64,000 nucleotides of DNA from Microthrixaceae bacterium (GTDB lineage Bacteria > Actinomycetota > Acidimicrobiia > Acidimicrobiales > Iamiaceae): positions 496,001 through 560,000 of the forward strand of contig JADJDU010000003.1 in the NCBI GenBank assembly GCA_016702505.1, read 5' to 3'. Shown here piece after piece: positions 1 to 8,931 of this stretch (position 1 is its first letter; every line of letters begins with the position of its first letter). Both the position numbers and the translations under genes were made by a program. The notes beneath the pieces were generated by a model. It was not told where the DNA came from. It did not search any database and saw only the letters and a program-made list of their open reading frames with translations.

Positions 1-543
1 GCTGTTCCGCTCCGCCACGATCCGTTCCCACAACCCGTCGTGATGGTGGTCCTCGTCTCCACCTCCAGCCGCCAGGTCCAATGCCCGCCCCAGTGAGGGG
101 ACACCGAAGTCGACCTGGTCGAGGTCGGCGCCCTGCTCCAACCGCAGGGCACGCCACAGGTCACCGTCGAGGGTCTCGCCCAGGATGGTCAGGACCCGTT
201 CGTGAGCTTCCCGACCGGTCAGCTGCTCTCTCACCGGTTCGATCACCGTGAGCGTGGTCTCAGGCTTGCGAAGCCATCGCTTGGAATACTCGATCCGGTA
301 GGGCCCGGTGGAGAGATCCACCTCTACCTCGGGACCCGCGTCTCGGTGCACCGGCTTGACCGCCATCACGCCCTGCTTGCGGCTGTCGTCACGAACCTCC
401 AGCACCATGGTCAGTGCTTCGGCCAGCGAGCTCTTGCCCGCCTCGTTGTCTCCTTCGATGATGGTCACGCCCTCGGAAGGGAAGGTGACCTCGGCCGAGG
501 TGACGCCGCGGAAGTTCCGCAGGGTGAGTCGGTTGATCCTCAC
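1..543 (-). CDS. SbcC/Rad50-like AAA ATPase, N-terminal part (cut by left edge)
   Basis: The reading frame starts at GTG (543) and stays open to base 1, so only the first 181 residues are seen. The N-terminus begins RINRLTLRNFRGV and carries a Walker A motif GDNEAGKSS at about residues 31-39, the layout of SMC/SbcC-type ATPases that bind DNA ends. The start overlaps the stop of the upstream SbcD-like gene by four bases (GTGA), so the two are translationally coupled. From family knowledge the pair should form a nuclease complex in DNA repair, most like the Bacillus YhaN/YhaO arrangement. The Walker B and coiled-coil parts lie outside the window. Confidence 0.75.
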   Translation of the reverse strand, partial: MRINRLTLRNFRGVTSAEVTFPSEGVTIIEGDNEAGKSSLAEALTMVLEVRDDSRKQGVMAVKPVHRDAGPEVEVDLSTGPYRIEYSKRWLRKPETTLTVIEPVREQLTGREAHERVLTILGETLDGDLWRALRLEQGADLDQVDFGVPSLGRALDLAAGGGDEDHHHDGLWERIVAERNS

Positions 544-1673
544 GATGCCACCCCTGCGAGCCGTGCCAATAGGGCCATGGCGTCTTGAGCCACCACCGAC
601 TCACCCGGTGGTGCCGCCAAGGCTTGAAGATCAGCTAGGGCGTCTAGAGCAAACCCAGACAGACCGAGGGAGTCGAGGTCGGTGTCGTCGGGGAGCACCA
701 GCAGGTCGATGCGTCGCTCCCAACCCTGAAGGGAAGCGAACAGATCGCCGTGATGGGCCAGAACGGAGTCGAGCCTGGCCTTCTCGGTGAGCGACAGCTG
801 ACCGACCAATGACAACCTCACAATGGTGCGGGCCTTGTCTGCCAGGGTGTCCAGGAAGGAATCCAACAGGTCGACATCGCTGTGCCCGGTGAGGTTGGCC
901 TCGTGACGAACGAAGTGCCACGTGCCCACGCGATGTGCCTCTACCGCTACCCGTCCGCTCTCGTCGAGCTCCACCACCAGCACCTGGCCCGGGTCCACCT
1001 CACGGAAGTCGGTGGGTTCGGGCGCCCCCGAGTACCGCACGCATCCGGTACGGCCGACCGAGGTAGCCGAGTGGCGGTCTCCCAGAGCTAGGTAGTGGAT
1101 CCGGCCGTCGGCCAGGGCGGCTTCCACGCCCGCAAGGGCCACCAGCGCTGGATTGGTGTCGTCCGGTGAGAGCACGTCCAACGCGCCATGGCCCACCACG
1201 ATCCGCCGGGTATCGCCAGGAACCAGGTCTGCTACTGCTCCACCCACCAGGTCTGTGAGCGGCCGCTTGGAGGTCCAAGGCGCGGGCACCAATTCAACAC
1301 CAGGAACCGGCGAGATCAGGTCGGTCGACTCGAGCACCACCACGTTGGCGGGGCGATGGGAGACGAAGGTCTGAGACCGGAATACCGACGACGCGTCGAG
1401 CGGGTCGTGGTTTCCGGGCAGTAGGTAGAACGTGATCTGCGGTGTGGCGGCCATGGCGTCCAGGGCTCTCACCACCACCTGGCGCTCGACGTGGTTCGTC
1501 TCGAACACGTCTCCGCACACGACCACGAACGGGCAGCCTTGGTCTAGCGCCAAGGCCCCGATAGAGCGGATCACGTCGATCCGGGCCGCGGAGAAGCGCG
1601 GCTGGGCGTCGCCACCCAGATAGTGCCTGGTCATTCCGAGCTGCCAGTCGGCGGTGTGGATGAAGCGGACCAT
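540..1673 (-). CDS. SbcD/YhaO-like DNA repair metallophosphoesterase
   Basis: A 377-residue calcineurin-like phosphoesterase. Visible metal-binding motifs, in order, are HTADWQLG (residues 6-13), VVCGDVFETN, LLPGNHD and VVGHG, the normal order in SbcD/Mre11 nucleases. The DWQ form, where many relatives have DxH, is common in the HTADWQLG subgroup. The C-terminal half is less conserved and probably makes the capping domain. It is the first gene of a two-gene operon with the SbcC-like ATPase downstream (four-base overlap). Expected role: the nuclease subunit of a DNA end-processing complex in the cytoplasm. Confidence 0.8.
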   Translation of the reverse strand: MVRFIHTADWQLGMTRHYLGGDAQPRFSAARIDVIRSIGALALDQGCPFVVVCGDVFETNHVERQVVVRALDAMAATPQITFYLLPGNHDPLDASSVFRSQTFVSHRPANVVVLESTDLISPVPGVELVPAPWTSKRPLTDLVGGAVADLVPGDTRRIVVGHGALDVLSPDDTNPALVALAGVEAALADGRIHYLALGDRHSATSVGRTGCVRYSGAPEPTDFREVDPGQVLVVELDESGRVAVEAHRVGTWHFVRHEANLTGHSDVDLLDSFLDTLADKARTIVRLSLVGQLSLTEKARLDSVLAHHGDLFASLQGWERRIDLLVLPDDTDLDSLGLSGFALDALADLQALAAPPGESVVAQDAMALLARLAGVAS

Positions 1674-1857
1674 GCATCGACCGTACCGAGGGGGTGTGAC
1701 AAAGAAGCGGACCTGTCCCGGTCGCCACCGATACCGAAAGGGAGGGGTGGGGGGTACCAGGCTGTCGGGGTCACGACGGAGCCCGTGCTGGATGTTGCCG
1801 GCACGCCGAACCGGGTTCCCCTACCCTGCCCGATCGGGTATCTGAAAGGGGACCGAG

Positions 1858-4581
1858 GTGTCCAGCACTCGAATTTCCATTCCACGTCGACGCCGTCTGG
1901 CCGCGGCCCTGGCCGTCGCAGTGGCGACCGGTGCCGTAGTGGCTCCCCTTGCGGCTGGGGCCGGACCGTCCTCGACGATTGCCACCGCTCTCGATTCTCT
2001 CCCGACCTTCTCGCCCACGGTTAGGGCCGTGCTGGCCTCGGCGCAAGGGGCTGCGGCTGGAGCGCAGACCCCGTTCCTGTGCACCACTGAGTACAACGAT
2101 CTCGGCCAACCAACGGTGGACAACCAGGAGAAGCGGGGCACCCCGGTGTACCCCCTCGACGGCGCAGGAGCGCCCGATCGAACCAAGGACCCGCTGGGCT
2201 GGAGCGAACGCTGCCAGGTGGAAGAGGTGGTCCAGTACCGCTACCGCACCACCGGAGGTCAGACGAAGATCCTCGCCCCCGGGTCCGCCGAGCTGCCCAG
2301 CGATATCGCCATGTTGACCGTGACGAACATGATCGGTGCCGACCGGATGAACACCGATGGCGCCGACCAGATCCCATACCTGATCCGTTACCAGCGCGGC
2401 ACCCTGCCCGGAACCAGGTTCATCTACAGCATCGCCATGCTCGTGCCCTTCTCGGAGTATCAGGCCACCGGCTCGGGCCACACGTGGAACCACGACCACT
2501 GGAACGGGCGCCTCCTCTACAACTTCGGTGGCGGAGTGGGCATCGGGCACAGTCAGGGTGATCTGAGCACCGGCGCCTCTCTCATGCACGAAGCTCTTCG
2601 CCTCGGCCATGCCGTGGTGTACTCCAGCGGAACCCGGACCTCGAACCACTACAACCTCATGCTCGGCGGTCGTACCGCAGTGGAGCTCAAAGCCAGGTTC
2701 GTGGCCGACCACGGCGCGCCGCTGTACACGGTCGGCATCGGAGGATCGGGCGGAGGGATCCAGCAGTACGTGTACGGCCAGAACCACCCCGGGCTGCTCG
2801 ACGCCGCCATCCCCCAGTACTCCTATCCCGACATGACCACCCAGACCATCAACGTGGGTGACTGCGAACTGCTCGAGCGGTACATGGATGTGACCGATGC
2901 CGACAATCCCCGGTGGCAGAACTGGGACAACCGCAAGATCATCCAAGGCCAGAACACCATCGAAGGCTTCACCTCGGATTGGCAGGCCCGCACCGGCGAC
3001 ACCGGAAGCAGCGAGTGCATCGAAGGCTGGCGGGGAGCCACCCCCTTGGCCATGAACCCGACGTTCGGCCTAGCCACCGGCATGGACGAGGCGATCATGC
3101 CCTACCTCGGTGAGCTCCTGGCCAAGCTCGGCGCTGGTCAGCCCGTCTACCCCGATGACTTCCCCGATCTGGGGCGGCTGCTGCGAACCCACGAAGACCC
3201 GGCCCAATGGGTTCAGTGGACCCACTGGGCCGACGTGGAGGAGGTCTACGGAGTCGACCCAGCCAGCGGGTTCGCCCGGGTGCCATGGGACAACGTCGGC
3301 ATCCAATATGGGCTGAGAGCGGTGGCCGACGGCACCCTCACCCCAGAGGAGTTCTTGGACCTCAACGCCAACATCGGATCGTGGAAGGAGCCCGAAGACA
3401 ACGTTCCCGAGAGCTGTGGAATGGTCAAAGCCATGGTCGGCGACGACCTTGGGGTGTTCGCATCCATGATCGGTCTGTGCCAGGGAGACGAACTCGACCA
3501 GTACTCGTCACGGCAGATGAACCTGGCCCCCGACGACGACACCCCGGCACCTCGCCGTTCCGCCGACGTGGCGGCCATCACCGCTGCCTTCTCCAGCGGT
3601 TTGGTGTTCGACGGAAAGATGGCGCGCGAGATCCCGATCATCGACGCCCGTCACTACCTCGAAGACCAGCTCGACATGCACAACGTGCACCAGTCGTTCG
3701 TGATCCGTGAACGGATCCGTCGAGCCCAAGGCGACGCCGACAACCAGGTCATCTGGTTCCTCGATGCCCGACCCGAGGAGAGCGATGAGGCCACCGACGC
3801 CCTCCACGACGAGGGGTTCCGGGTCATGGACCAATGGGTGCTCAACATCGTGTCGAACCCGTCGGCCGGCGTGGCCGCCAATCGTCCCGAAGAGGCGGTT
3901 GACCGTTGTTGGAACACCGACGGCACCGAGATCGCCCGAGGGGACGACGTGTGGAGCGGCGCGGTAGAGCTCGTGACCACTGGCGCCGGAGCCTGGACGG
4001 ACACCGCCCCTACCCAAGTCGACGGGGTACCAGTAGGTGAGTGCTCGGCAGCGTTCCCGATGCACTCCACTTCTCGGGTGGTGGCCGGTGGGCCCATCAC
4101 CAACGATGTCTACAAGTGCCACACCAAGTCGGTGGCCCAGGCCATCGACGATGGCGACTACGGCGAATGGGAACCGACCGCCGACCAGCAGGCCCGGTTG
4201 GAGGAGATCCATCCCGAGGGCGTGTGCGATTGGACCAAGCGCAGCGTGGGCTACCCGGGAGCGGGACCGGTCCTCCCGCCGGACCCCGAGACCACGACAA
4301 CGACAACGACAACCCGGCCCGGGTCGTCCTCGACGGTGTCCACCTCCACCACCCTCGAGCCTGGTTCGACCACGATTCCCTCGACCCCGCCGTCCACCGC
4401 CGTGCCCGCTACCAGCACGCCCAACCCGACCCCACAGGACCGAGACCCGGGCTACACCTACGGCGGCAACGCCCTTGCCCGCACCGGGTTGGGAGTCGTG
4501 GGCCTGGTGGTCACCGGCCTGCTCCTTACCGGTGGAGGATCGGTGCTGAGACGGGGCACCGGCCGGCGTCGCCGGAGCTGA
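1858..4581 (+). CDS. Secreted DUF6351-type alpha/beta-hydrolase-like protein with C-terminal surface anchor
   Basis: 907 residues from a GTG start, with an AAAGGGG ribosome-binding sequence just upstream. The N-terminus has an arginine cluster (RRRR), a hydrophobic stretch and an Ala-rich cleavage region, so it should be exported. The core (about 140-560) resembles the actinobacterial DUF6351 family. GIGGSGGG at 293-300 looks like a hydrolase nucleophile elbow, with Ser297 as candidate nucleophile. After about residue 800 comes a Thr/Ser/Pro linker, including a run of Thr codons, then LARTG (873-877), a membrane segment and an Arg-rich tail. That is a sortase-signal layout with a non-standard motif. 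The substrate is unknown. Downstream is a separate thioesterase gene. Confidence 0.6.
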   Translation: MSSTRISIPRRRRLAAALAVAVATGAVVAPLAAGAGPSSTIATALDSLPTFSPTVRAVLASAQGAAAGAQTPFLCTTEYNDLGQPTVDNQEKRGTPVYPLDGAGAPDRTKDPLGWSERCQVEEVVQYRYRTTGGQTKILAPGSAELPSDIAMLTVTNMIGADRMNTDGADQIPYLIRYQRGTLPGTRFIYSIAMLVPFSEYQATGSGHTWNHDHWNGRLLYNFGGGVGIGHSQGDLSTGASLMHEALRLGHAVVYSSGTRTSNHYNLMLGGRTAVELKARFVADHGAPLYTVGIGGSGGGIQQYVYGQNHPGLLDAAIPQYSYPDMTTQTINVGDCELLERYMDVTDADNPRWQNWDNRKIIQGQNTIEGFTSDWQARTGDTGSSECIEGWRGATPLAMNPTFGLATGMDEAIMPYLGELLAKLGAGQPVYPDDFPDLGRLLRTHEDPAQWVQWTHWADVEEVYGVDPASGFARVPWDNVGIQYGLRAVADGTLTPEEFLDLNANIGSWKEPEDNVPESCGMVKAMVGDDLGVFASMIGLCQGDELDQYSSRQMNLAPDDDTPAPRRSADVAAITAAFSSGLVFDGKMAREIPIIDARHYLEDQLDMHNVHQSFVIRERIRRAQGDADNQVIWFLDARPEESDEATDALHDEGFRVMDQWVLNIVSNPSAGVAANRPEEAVDRCWNTDGTEIARGDDVWSGAVELVTTGAGAWTDTAPTQVDGVPVGECSAAFPMHSTSRVVAGGPITNDVYKCHTKSVAQAIDDGDYGEWEPTADQQARLEEIHPEGVCDWTKRSVGYPGAGPVLPPDPETTTTTTTTRPGSSSTVSTSTTLEPGSTTIPSTPPSTAVPATSTPNPTPQDRDPGYTYGGNALARTGLGVVGLVVTGLLLTGGGSVLRRGTGRRRRS

Positions 4582-4605
4582 ACGGTCCCACCTACCGTCT
4601 AGGTC

Positions 4606-5376
4606 GTGCTCCCATCATCATCAGACATCGGGCCCGAACTGCCCGCACCTCTGCCGGCGCCAGCCGGAGGACGCTCCTACGCCGGGCGCCAGCGGGTCCG
4701 GTGGGGAGACGTGGACACTGGAGGCCGGCTTCGACTCGACGGCACGGCCCGATACCTCCAGGACCTGAGCCACGACGACACCCTGGCGAGCGGGACGGGA
4801 CGAACCGGCCCGTGGGTAGTGCGTCGGACAACCATCGACGTAGTCACGCCCGCGGTCGGGGATGAGGACCTGGAGCTGGTCACGTTCTGCGGCGGTCTGG
4901 GCTCACGTTGGGCGGAACGACGCACCAGCATCACCGGCAGCGAAGGTGCTCGCATCGAGGCCATGTCGCTGTGGATCCGCATCGACGGGACCACCGGTCG
5001 CCCCACCAGGTTGGATCCGGCGTTCTTGGATCTCTACGCCGACTTCACCGGAGATCGCAAGGTGGGTGCATCGCTGACCCACGGAGATCCGCCCGCCTCG
5101 TTGGAACGAAGGCCGTGGCCCCTGCGGGTGACCGATCTGGACCCTATGAACCACGTCAACAACGCCGCCACGTGGGAGCCAGTAGTGGAGGAGTTGGCCC
5201 GCCACCATCTGAAGGCTCGCCGAGCGCAGGTCGAGTACCGCGCCGGGATAGACCCTGGTGACGATGTCGAGGTGGTGACCATGGTGGCAGGCGGAATGAT
5301 GCGGGTCTGGCTCGAGGTAGACCGCAAGGTCCGCGCCTCTGCCGTCATCCACCCTCGTCCCAGCGACCAAGCGTAA
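4606..5376 (+). CDS. Acyl-ACP thioesterase-like protein (double hotdog)
   Basis: 256 residues from a GTG start 24 bases after the preceding stop. The first hotdog domain (about 28-145) has RWGDVDTGGRLRLDG. The second (about 165-245) has DLDPMNHVNNAATW, matching the N-x-H-V-N-N signature of FatA/FatB-like acyl-ACP thioesterases and 4-hydroxybenzoyl-CoA thioesterase relatives. Likely role: release of fatty acids from acyl-ACP in the cytoplasm. Acyl specificity cannot be read from sequence. It converges on the EF-G2 gene with a hairpin between them. Confidence 0.7.
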   Translation: MLPSSSDIGPELPAPLPAPAGGRSYAGRQRVRWGDVDTGGRLRLDGTARYLQDLSHDDTLASGTGRTGPWVVRRTTIDVVTPAVGDEDLELVTFCGGLGSRWAERRTSITGSEGARIEAMSLWIRIDGTTGRPTRLDPAFLDLYADFTGDRKVGASLTHGDPPASLERRPWPLRVTDLDPMNHVNNAATWEPVVEELARHHLKARRAQVEYRAGIDPGDDVEVVTMVAGGMMRVWLEVDRKVRASAVIHPRPSDQA

Positions 5377-5391
5377 GAAGGCCACCGAACG

Positions 5392-5418
5392 CCGCCGGAA
5401 GGCTCAGCCTTTCGGCGG
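5392..5418. terminator. Bidirectional hairpin between convergent genes
   Basis: CGCCGGAAGGC and GCCTTTCGGCG form an 11-bp stem (one G-T pair) around a TCA loop, extended by a further C-G pair. It sits in the 50-base gap between the thioesterase (+) and EF-G2 (-) stops. There is no strong T-run on either side. Confidence 0.55.
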
Positions 5419-5426
5419 ATCCAGGA

Positions 5427-7481
5427 TTAGACCGAGGTGGTGACCTGACCGAGGAGGTTGGCGGGCAACAGGTCGTAGTGATCGTGGGTCGCGGTGAAGC
5501 GACCACGGCCGCCGGTGATGGCCCGGAGGTCCACGGCATAGCGGGTCATCTCCGCGGCCGGGACCAGCGCCACGATCTCATGATCGCCATCAGGCCGCGC
5601 ATCGGTGCTCTGCACCCGGCCCCGCCTGGCGTTGAGGTCACCGAGGACCTCGCCCTGCAAGTCGGTGGGCATCACCACGTTCACCCGGTCGATCGGTTCC
5701 AGGACGGTCGAACCGGCCTGATCCAGCGCGGCCCGAAGGGCGAGGCGGCCTGCGGTCTTGAACGCCATCTCCGATGAGTCGACGGAGTGCTCTTTGCCGT
5801 CCACCAGTTCGATCTCCAGGTCCACCACCGGAAACCCGTAGCAGCCGCCGGTGGCCATGGCCTCCTCGATGCCCTTCTCGACGGCAGGGATGTACCCCCT
5901 CGAGATTGCGCCACCCACGATTCGGTCGACGAAACGGAAGCCGCCGCCACGCTCCAGCGGACGAGCCACCACGTTGCACACGCCGAACTGGCCGTGACCG
6001 CCGGACTGCTTCTTGTGCCGACCCTCCACCGCGGCCTCACCCGAGATCGTCTCCCTGTAGCCGATCCGCACCGGCTCGATGTCGACGTGAACCCCGAAGC
6101 GGTTCTCCAGTCGGTCGAGCGCCAACGACAGGTGGGCTTCGCCGATCCCGTACAGGACGGTCTGGTTGGTATCTGACCGTCGAAGCACGGCTAGGGCGGG
6201 GTCCTCGTCGAGGAGCCGGTGGAGCGCTTCGGCCATCTTGTCTTCGTCGGCTTGGGTTCGGGCGCTGATCCCGATTCCCAACGACGGCTGAGGTGGGTCG
6301 AACCCTTGGACCCGAACCGGTCGACCCTTGACGCTCAACGTGTCGCCGGTGGTGGTGCCCGCCAACTTGGCAACCGCCGCAATGTCACCGGCCACCACGT
6401 CGGAGACCACCTGATGCTCGGACCCGCGCAGGTTGAACAGTCCGTGGAGGCGTTCATCTGTGCCCGAACGCGAGTTCACCAGGTGATCGTCGGCCCGCAC
6501 CGTGCCCGAGAGAACTCGAAACACGTTGACGTGTCCTACGAACTGATCGGCCAACGTCTTGAACACGAACACCAACGGATCTGCGGCGGGGTCCGGAGAC
6601 ACCCCGACCACGGTTCCTCCGGCCTCGACCTCGACGGGGGGACGATCCAGGGGCGACGGCCCGATCTCACAGATGAAGTCGAGGAGGCGATCGATGCCTA
6701 TCTCCTTCAGCGCCGACCCGCACACCACCGGGAACACGGTGGCGTCATCGACTCCAAGCGCCATGGTCCGCTCCAGTTCCTCGATGGAGGGGATGTCTCC
6801 ATCGAGGTACCGAGCCATCAGTGCCTCGTCGGCGACCACGATCCCCTCGACCAGGTTGTCGTGGACCTGGTGCTCGAGGTCGGCCATGTCGTCGGGCACC
6901 TCGGTGTGGGTGGCGACGCCGGCGTCGTAGATCCATGCCGTGTCCGAGAGGAGGTCTGCCACCCCTCGGAACCCGTGTTCCTCTCCGACCGGGAGTTCCA
7001 GAGGGGCTACTCCGGCCCCGAAACGGTTCCGCAGGTCATCGAGCGTGGCGGTGAAATCGGCGCGCTCGCGGTCCAGCTTGTTGATGAAGACCATCCGGGG
7101 TAGGTCGAGTTCCACGGCCTGGCGCCACGCCGCTTCGGTCCCCACCTCCACGCCTGCCACCGCCGACACCACGAATACCGCCATGTCGGCGACGCGCATG
7201 GCAGCGTGCACCTCGCCGACGAAGTCGGGCTCGCCGGGCGTGTCGATCAGATTGACCTTGTGGCCCTTCCACTCGAAGGGGAGGACCGCCAGCGAAAGCG
7301 ACGAACCCCTGGTCTTCTCGGCAGGGTCGAAGTCGCTGACCGTGGTTCCATCCTCCACCCGCCCGACGCGGGAGGTGGCTCCGGCCACGTGCAACGCCAC
7401 TTCGGCCAGGGTGGTCTTGCCCGACCCGCCGTGGCCCACCAGTACGACGTTGCGGAGCTTGTCGGTCTGGACTGCGGTCAT
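5427..7481 (-). CDS. fusA2: Elongation factor G-like GTPase EF-G2
   Basis: 684 residues from the ATG at 7481, chosen because AGGAGGT lies 5 bases upstream; a longer in-frame start 33 bases further out has no such signal. G1 is GHGGSGKT (16-23), switch II is DTPGEPDF and G4 is NKLD, followed by EF-G domains II-V. The family (EF-G2 of actinobacteria) is paralogous to translational EF-G. Mycobacterial homologues bind GTP but lack normal translocase activity, so the cellular role is open. A fragment of the interspersed repeat lies just upstream, between this gene and tetR. Confidence 0.85.
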   Translation of the reverse strand: MTAVQTDKLRNVVLVGHGGSGKTTLAEVALHVAGATSRVGRVEDGTTVSDFDPAEKTRGSSLSLAVLPFEWKGHKVNLIDTPGEPDFVGEVHAAMRVADMAVFVVSAVAGVEVGTEAAWRQAVELDLPRMVFINKLDRERADFTATLDDLRNRFGAGVAPLELPVGEEHGFRGVADLLSDTAWIYDAGVATHTEVPDDMADLEHQVHDNLVEGIVVADEALMARYLDGDIPSIEELERTMALGVDDATVFPVVCGSALKEIGIDRLLDFICEIGPSPLDRPPVEVEAGGTVVGVSPDPAADPLVFVFKTLADQFVGHVNVFRVLSGTVRADDHLVNSRSGTDERLHGLFNLRGSEHQVVSDVVAGDIAAVAKLAGTTTGDTLSVKGRPVRVQGFDPPQPSLGIGISARTQADEDKMAEALHRLLDEDPALAVLRRSDTNQTVLYGIGEAHLSLALDRLENRFGVHVDIEPVRIGYRETISGEAAVEGRHKKQSGGHGQFGVCNVVARPLERGGGFRFVDRIVGGAISRGYIPAVEKGIEEAMATGGCYGFPVVDLEIELVDGKEHSVDSSEMAFKTAGRLALRAALDQAGSTVLEPIDRVNVVMPTDLQGEVLGDLNARRGRVQSTDARPDGDHEIVALVPAAEMTRYAVDLRAITGGRGRFTATHDHYDLLPANLLGQVTTSV

Positions 7482-7565
7482 GCCTACCTCCTGGGGTGGC
7501 GTCGACGGCGCCAACCTACCGAGCCGTACCGGCTCGTGCCCGGGGAACTGCGACTCGATCCCCGC

Positions 7566-7592
7566 TAAGGACCCGAGCGGATAAGTCCGGTC
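7566..7592 (-). repeat. Interspersed repeat family 1, end fragment
   Basis: TAAGGACCCGAGCGGAT followed by AAGTCCGGTC matches the outer end of the full copies at 51078 and 58281 (the latter in reverse). Only the terminal part is present. It abuts the tetR stop codon. Confidence 0.6.
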
Positions 7593-8186
7593 CTATGCCG
7601 TGATCACGGCGGCCACGGCGGCATCGAGTCGGCGACGAACCGCTGGGTCCTCAGCCCCCGACGCCGACTCGGCTCGGGCCGCTCCCAACACCAGACCGGC
7701 CAGCAGGTCGACGCTTCCCTGAACCTGGTCGGCAGGGGTACCGGCCTCTGCCACCACGCGGGCCACCACGTCCATCATTGATCGGTGGAGCTGGGCCACG
7801 TCGGCCCTGGTGGCGTCATCCAACCCGGCCAGAGCATCGGTGAGCGGCGACACGAGCTGGTGCTCTGGACTCCGAGCCCAGGAGAGGTAGGTCCGAGCCC
7901 ATCGTTCGAGCTTCAGCTCAGGGGGATCATCACCAGCCACCGATGCCTCCCAGGACTCGATGATCCGGGGGATGGTGGCCTGGAACCACTCCACTAGAAG
8001 GTGGGCCTTGTCGGGCACGTAGCGGTAGATGGAGTTGCGGGCCAGTCCCACCTCGGCCGCGATGTCGGCCAGCCCGACCTCTCCGTAACCCCGCTCTATG
8101 AACAGGCGTACGGCGGCGTCGAGCACCGCGGCCCGTTGTTGGGCCACGTGGTCGGCGATGTTGTCGGCCTTGATCCGAGGCACCAT
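7593..8186 (-). CDS. TetR-family transcriptional regulator
   Basis: 197 residues. The N-terminal helix-turn-helix (about 36-63) reads LADIAAEVGLARNSIYRY, the usual TetR DNA-binding layout. The C-terminal ligand domain is Ala-rich and not assignable to a ligand. It is last in an operon-like run of permease, ATPase and regulator, with one base between the ATPase stop and this start. It probably controls that ABC exporter and itself. Confidence 0.8.
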   Translation of the reverse strand: MVPRIKADNIADHVAQQRAAVLDAAVRLFIERGYGEVGLADIAAEVGLARNSIYRYVPDKAHLLVEWFQATIPRIIESWEASVAGDDPPELKLERWARTYLSWARSPEHQLVSPLTDALAGLDDATRADVAQLHRSMMDVVARVVAEAGTPADQVQGSVDLLAGLVLGAARAESASGAEDPAVRRRLDAAVAAVITA

Positions 8187-8187
8187 G

Positions 8188-8931
8188 TCAGCCTGTCACG
8201 GGTGTGCTCTCACCAGAAAGAGGGCCAGCGCCACTCGGTGATGAGTCCGGCTCAACCGGATCGAGGCGACCTCCTTGGAGTCGAAGGTGGCGATCGGCGT
8301 GGCGGAGAGCGGCGGCGTCGTGGGCCACCACCAATGTGGCGATGCCGTGGCCGTGAGCCGCTTCGGCCAGGATCGCAGCCACGCTGGCCGCCCGCTCTGG
8401 GTCCAAGGACGCCGTGGGTTCATCGGCGATGAGGACCGTGGGCGCCGCCATCAGGGCCCGAGCGATGCCAACCCGCTGGCGCTCACCGCCCGAGAGCTGA
8501 GCTGGTAGCTGGTTGGCGCGGTTCTCGATGCCCAGCTCGGCCAGTAGGTCCATGGCCCGGTCCCGGGTGGCGGAGGGTCGCTCGCCTCTGAGGTGGCCGA
8601 CCAGTTGGAGCTGCTCTACCGCGGTCAGCGATGGCAGAAGGTTGGCCGACTGGTAGACGAAGGAGATGTGGTCTCGACGCAGCGTCGTGCGTCGTCGGTC
8701 GTTCAACCCGCCCGACGCGGTTCCGGCCACGGTGACCTCCCCGGAGTCGGGTCGACGCAGCAGGCCGACCACGGTGAGCAGGGTGGATTTGCCGGCGCCA
8801 GATTCTCCGCTGACGACCACCATCTCGCCGGACGCCAACGACAGGTCCAACCGGTCCAGGACTACCCGTCGATCGGGGCCATCGACGTAGGAGACGACGA
8901 CTTCGTTGGCAATGAGAGCATCGGTGCTCAC
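8188..8931 (-). CDS. ABC transporter ATP-binding protein (MacB/LolD type)
   Basis: 247 residues with Walker A GESGAGKST (about 40-48), the Q-loop region FVYQSANLLPSL, signature LSGGERQRVGIARAL and Walker B VLIADEPT. The MacB/LolD/FtsE class pairs with FtsX-like permeases, and such a permease is encoded immediately upstream (four-base overlap at 8928-8931). It energises export or mechanotransmission at the membrane. The substrate is unknown. Confidence 0.85.
   Translation of the reverse strand: MSTDALIANEVVVSYVDGPDRRVVLDRLDLSLASGEMVVVSGESGAGKSTLLTVVGLLRRPDSGEVTVAGTASGGLNDRRRTTLRRDHISFVYQSANLLPSLTAVEQLQLVGHLRGERPSATRDRAMDLLAELGIENRANQLPAQLSGGERQRVGIARALMAAPTVLIADEPTASLDPERAASVAAILAEAAHGHGIATLVVAHDAAALRHADRHLRLQGGRLDPVEPDSSPSGAGPLSGESTPVTG

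Noticed and set aside
4288..4320. Tandem ACGACA-type microsatellite
   Set aside because: It encodes a run of Thr in the surface-protein stalk, so it is explained as coding low complexity.
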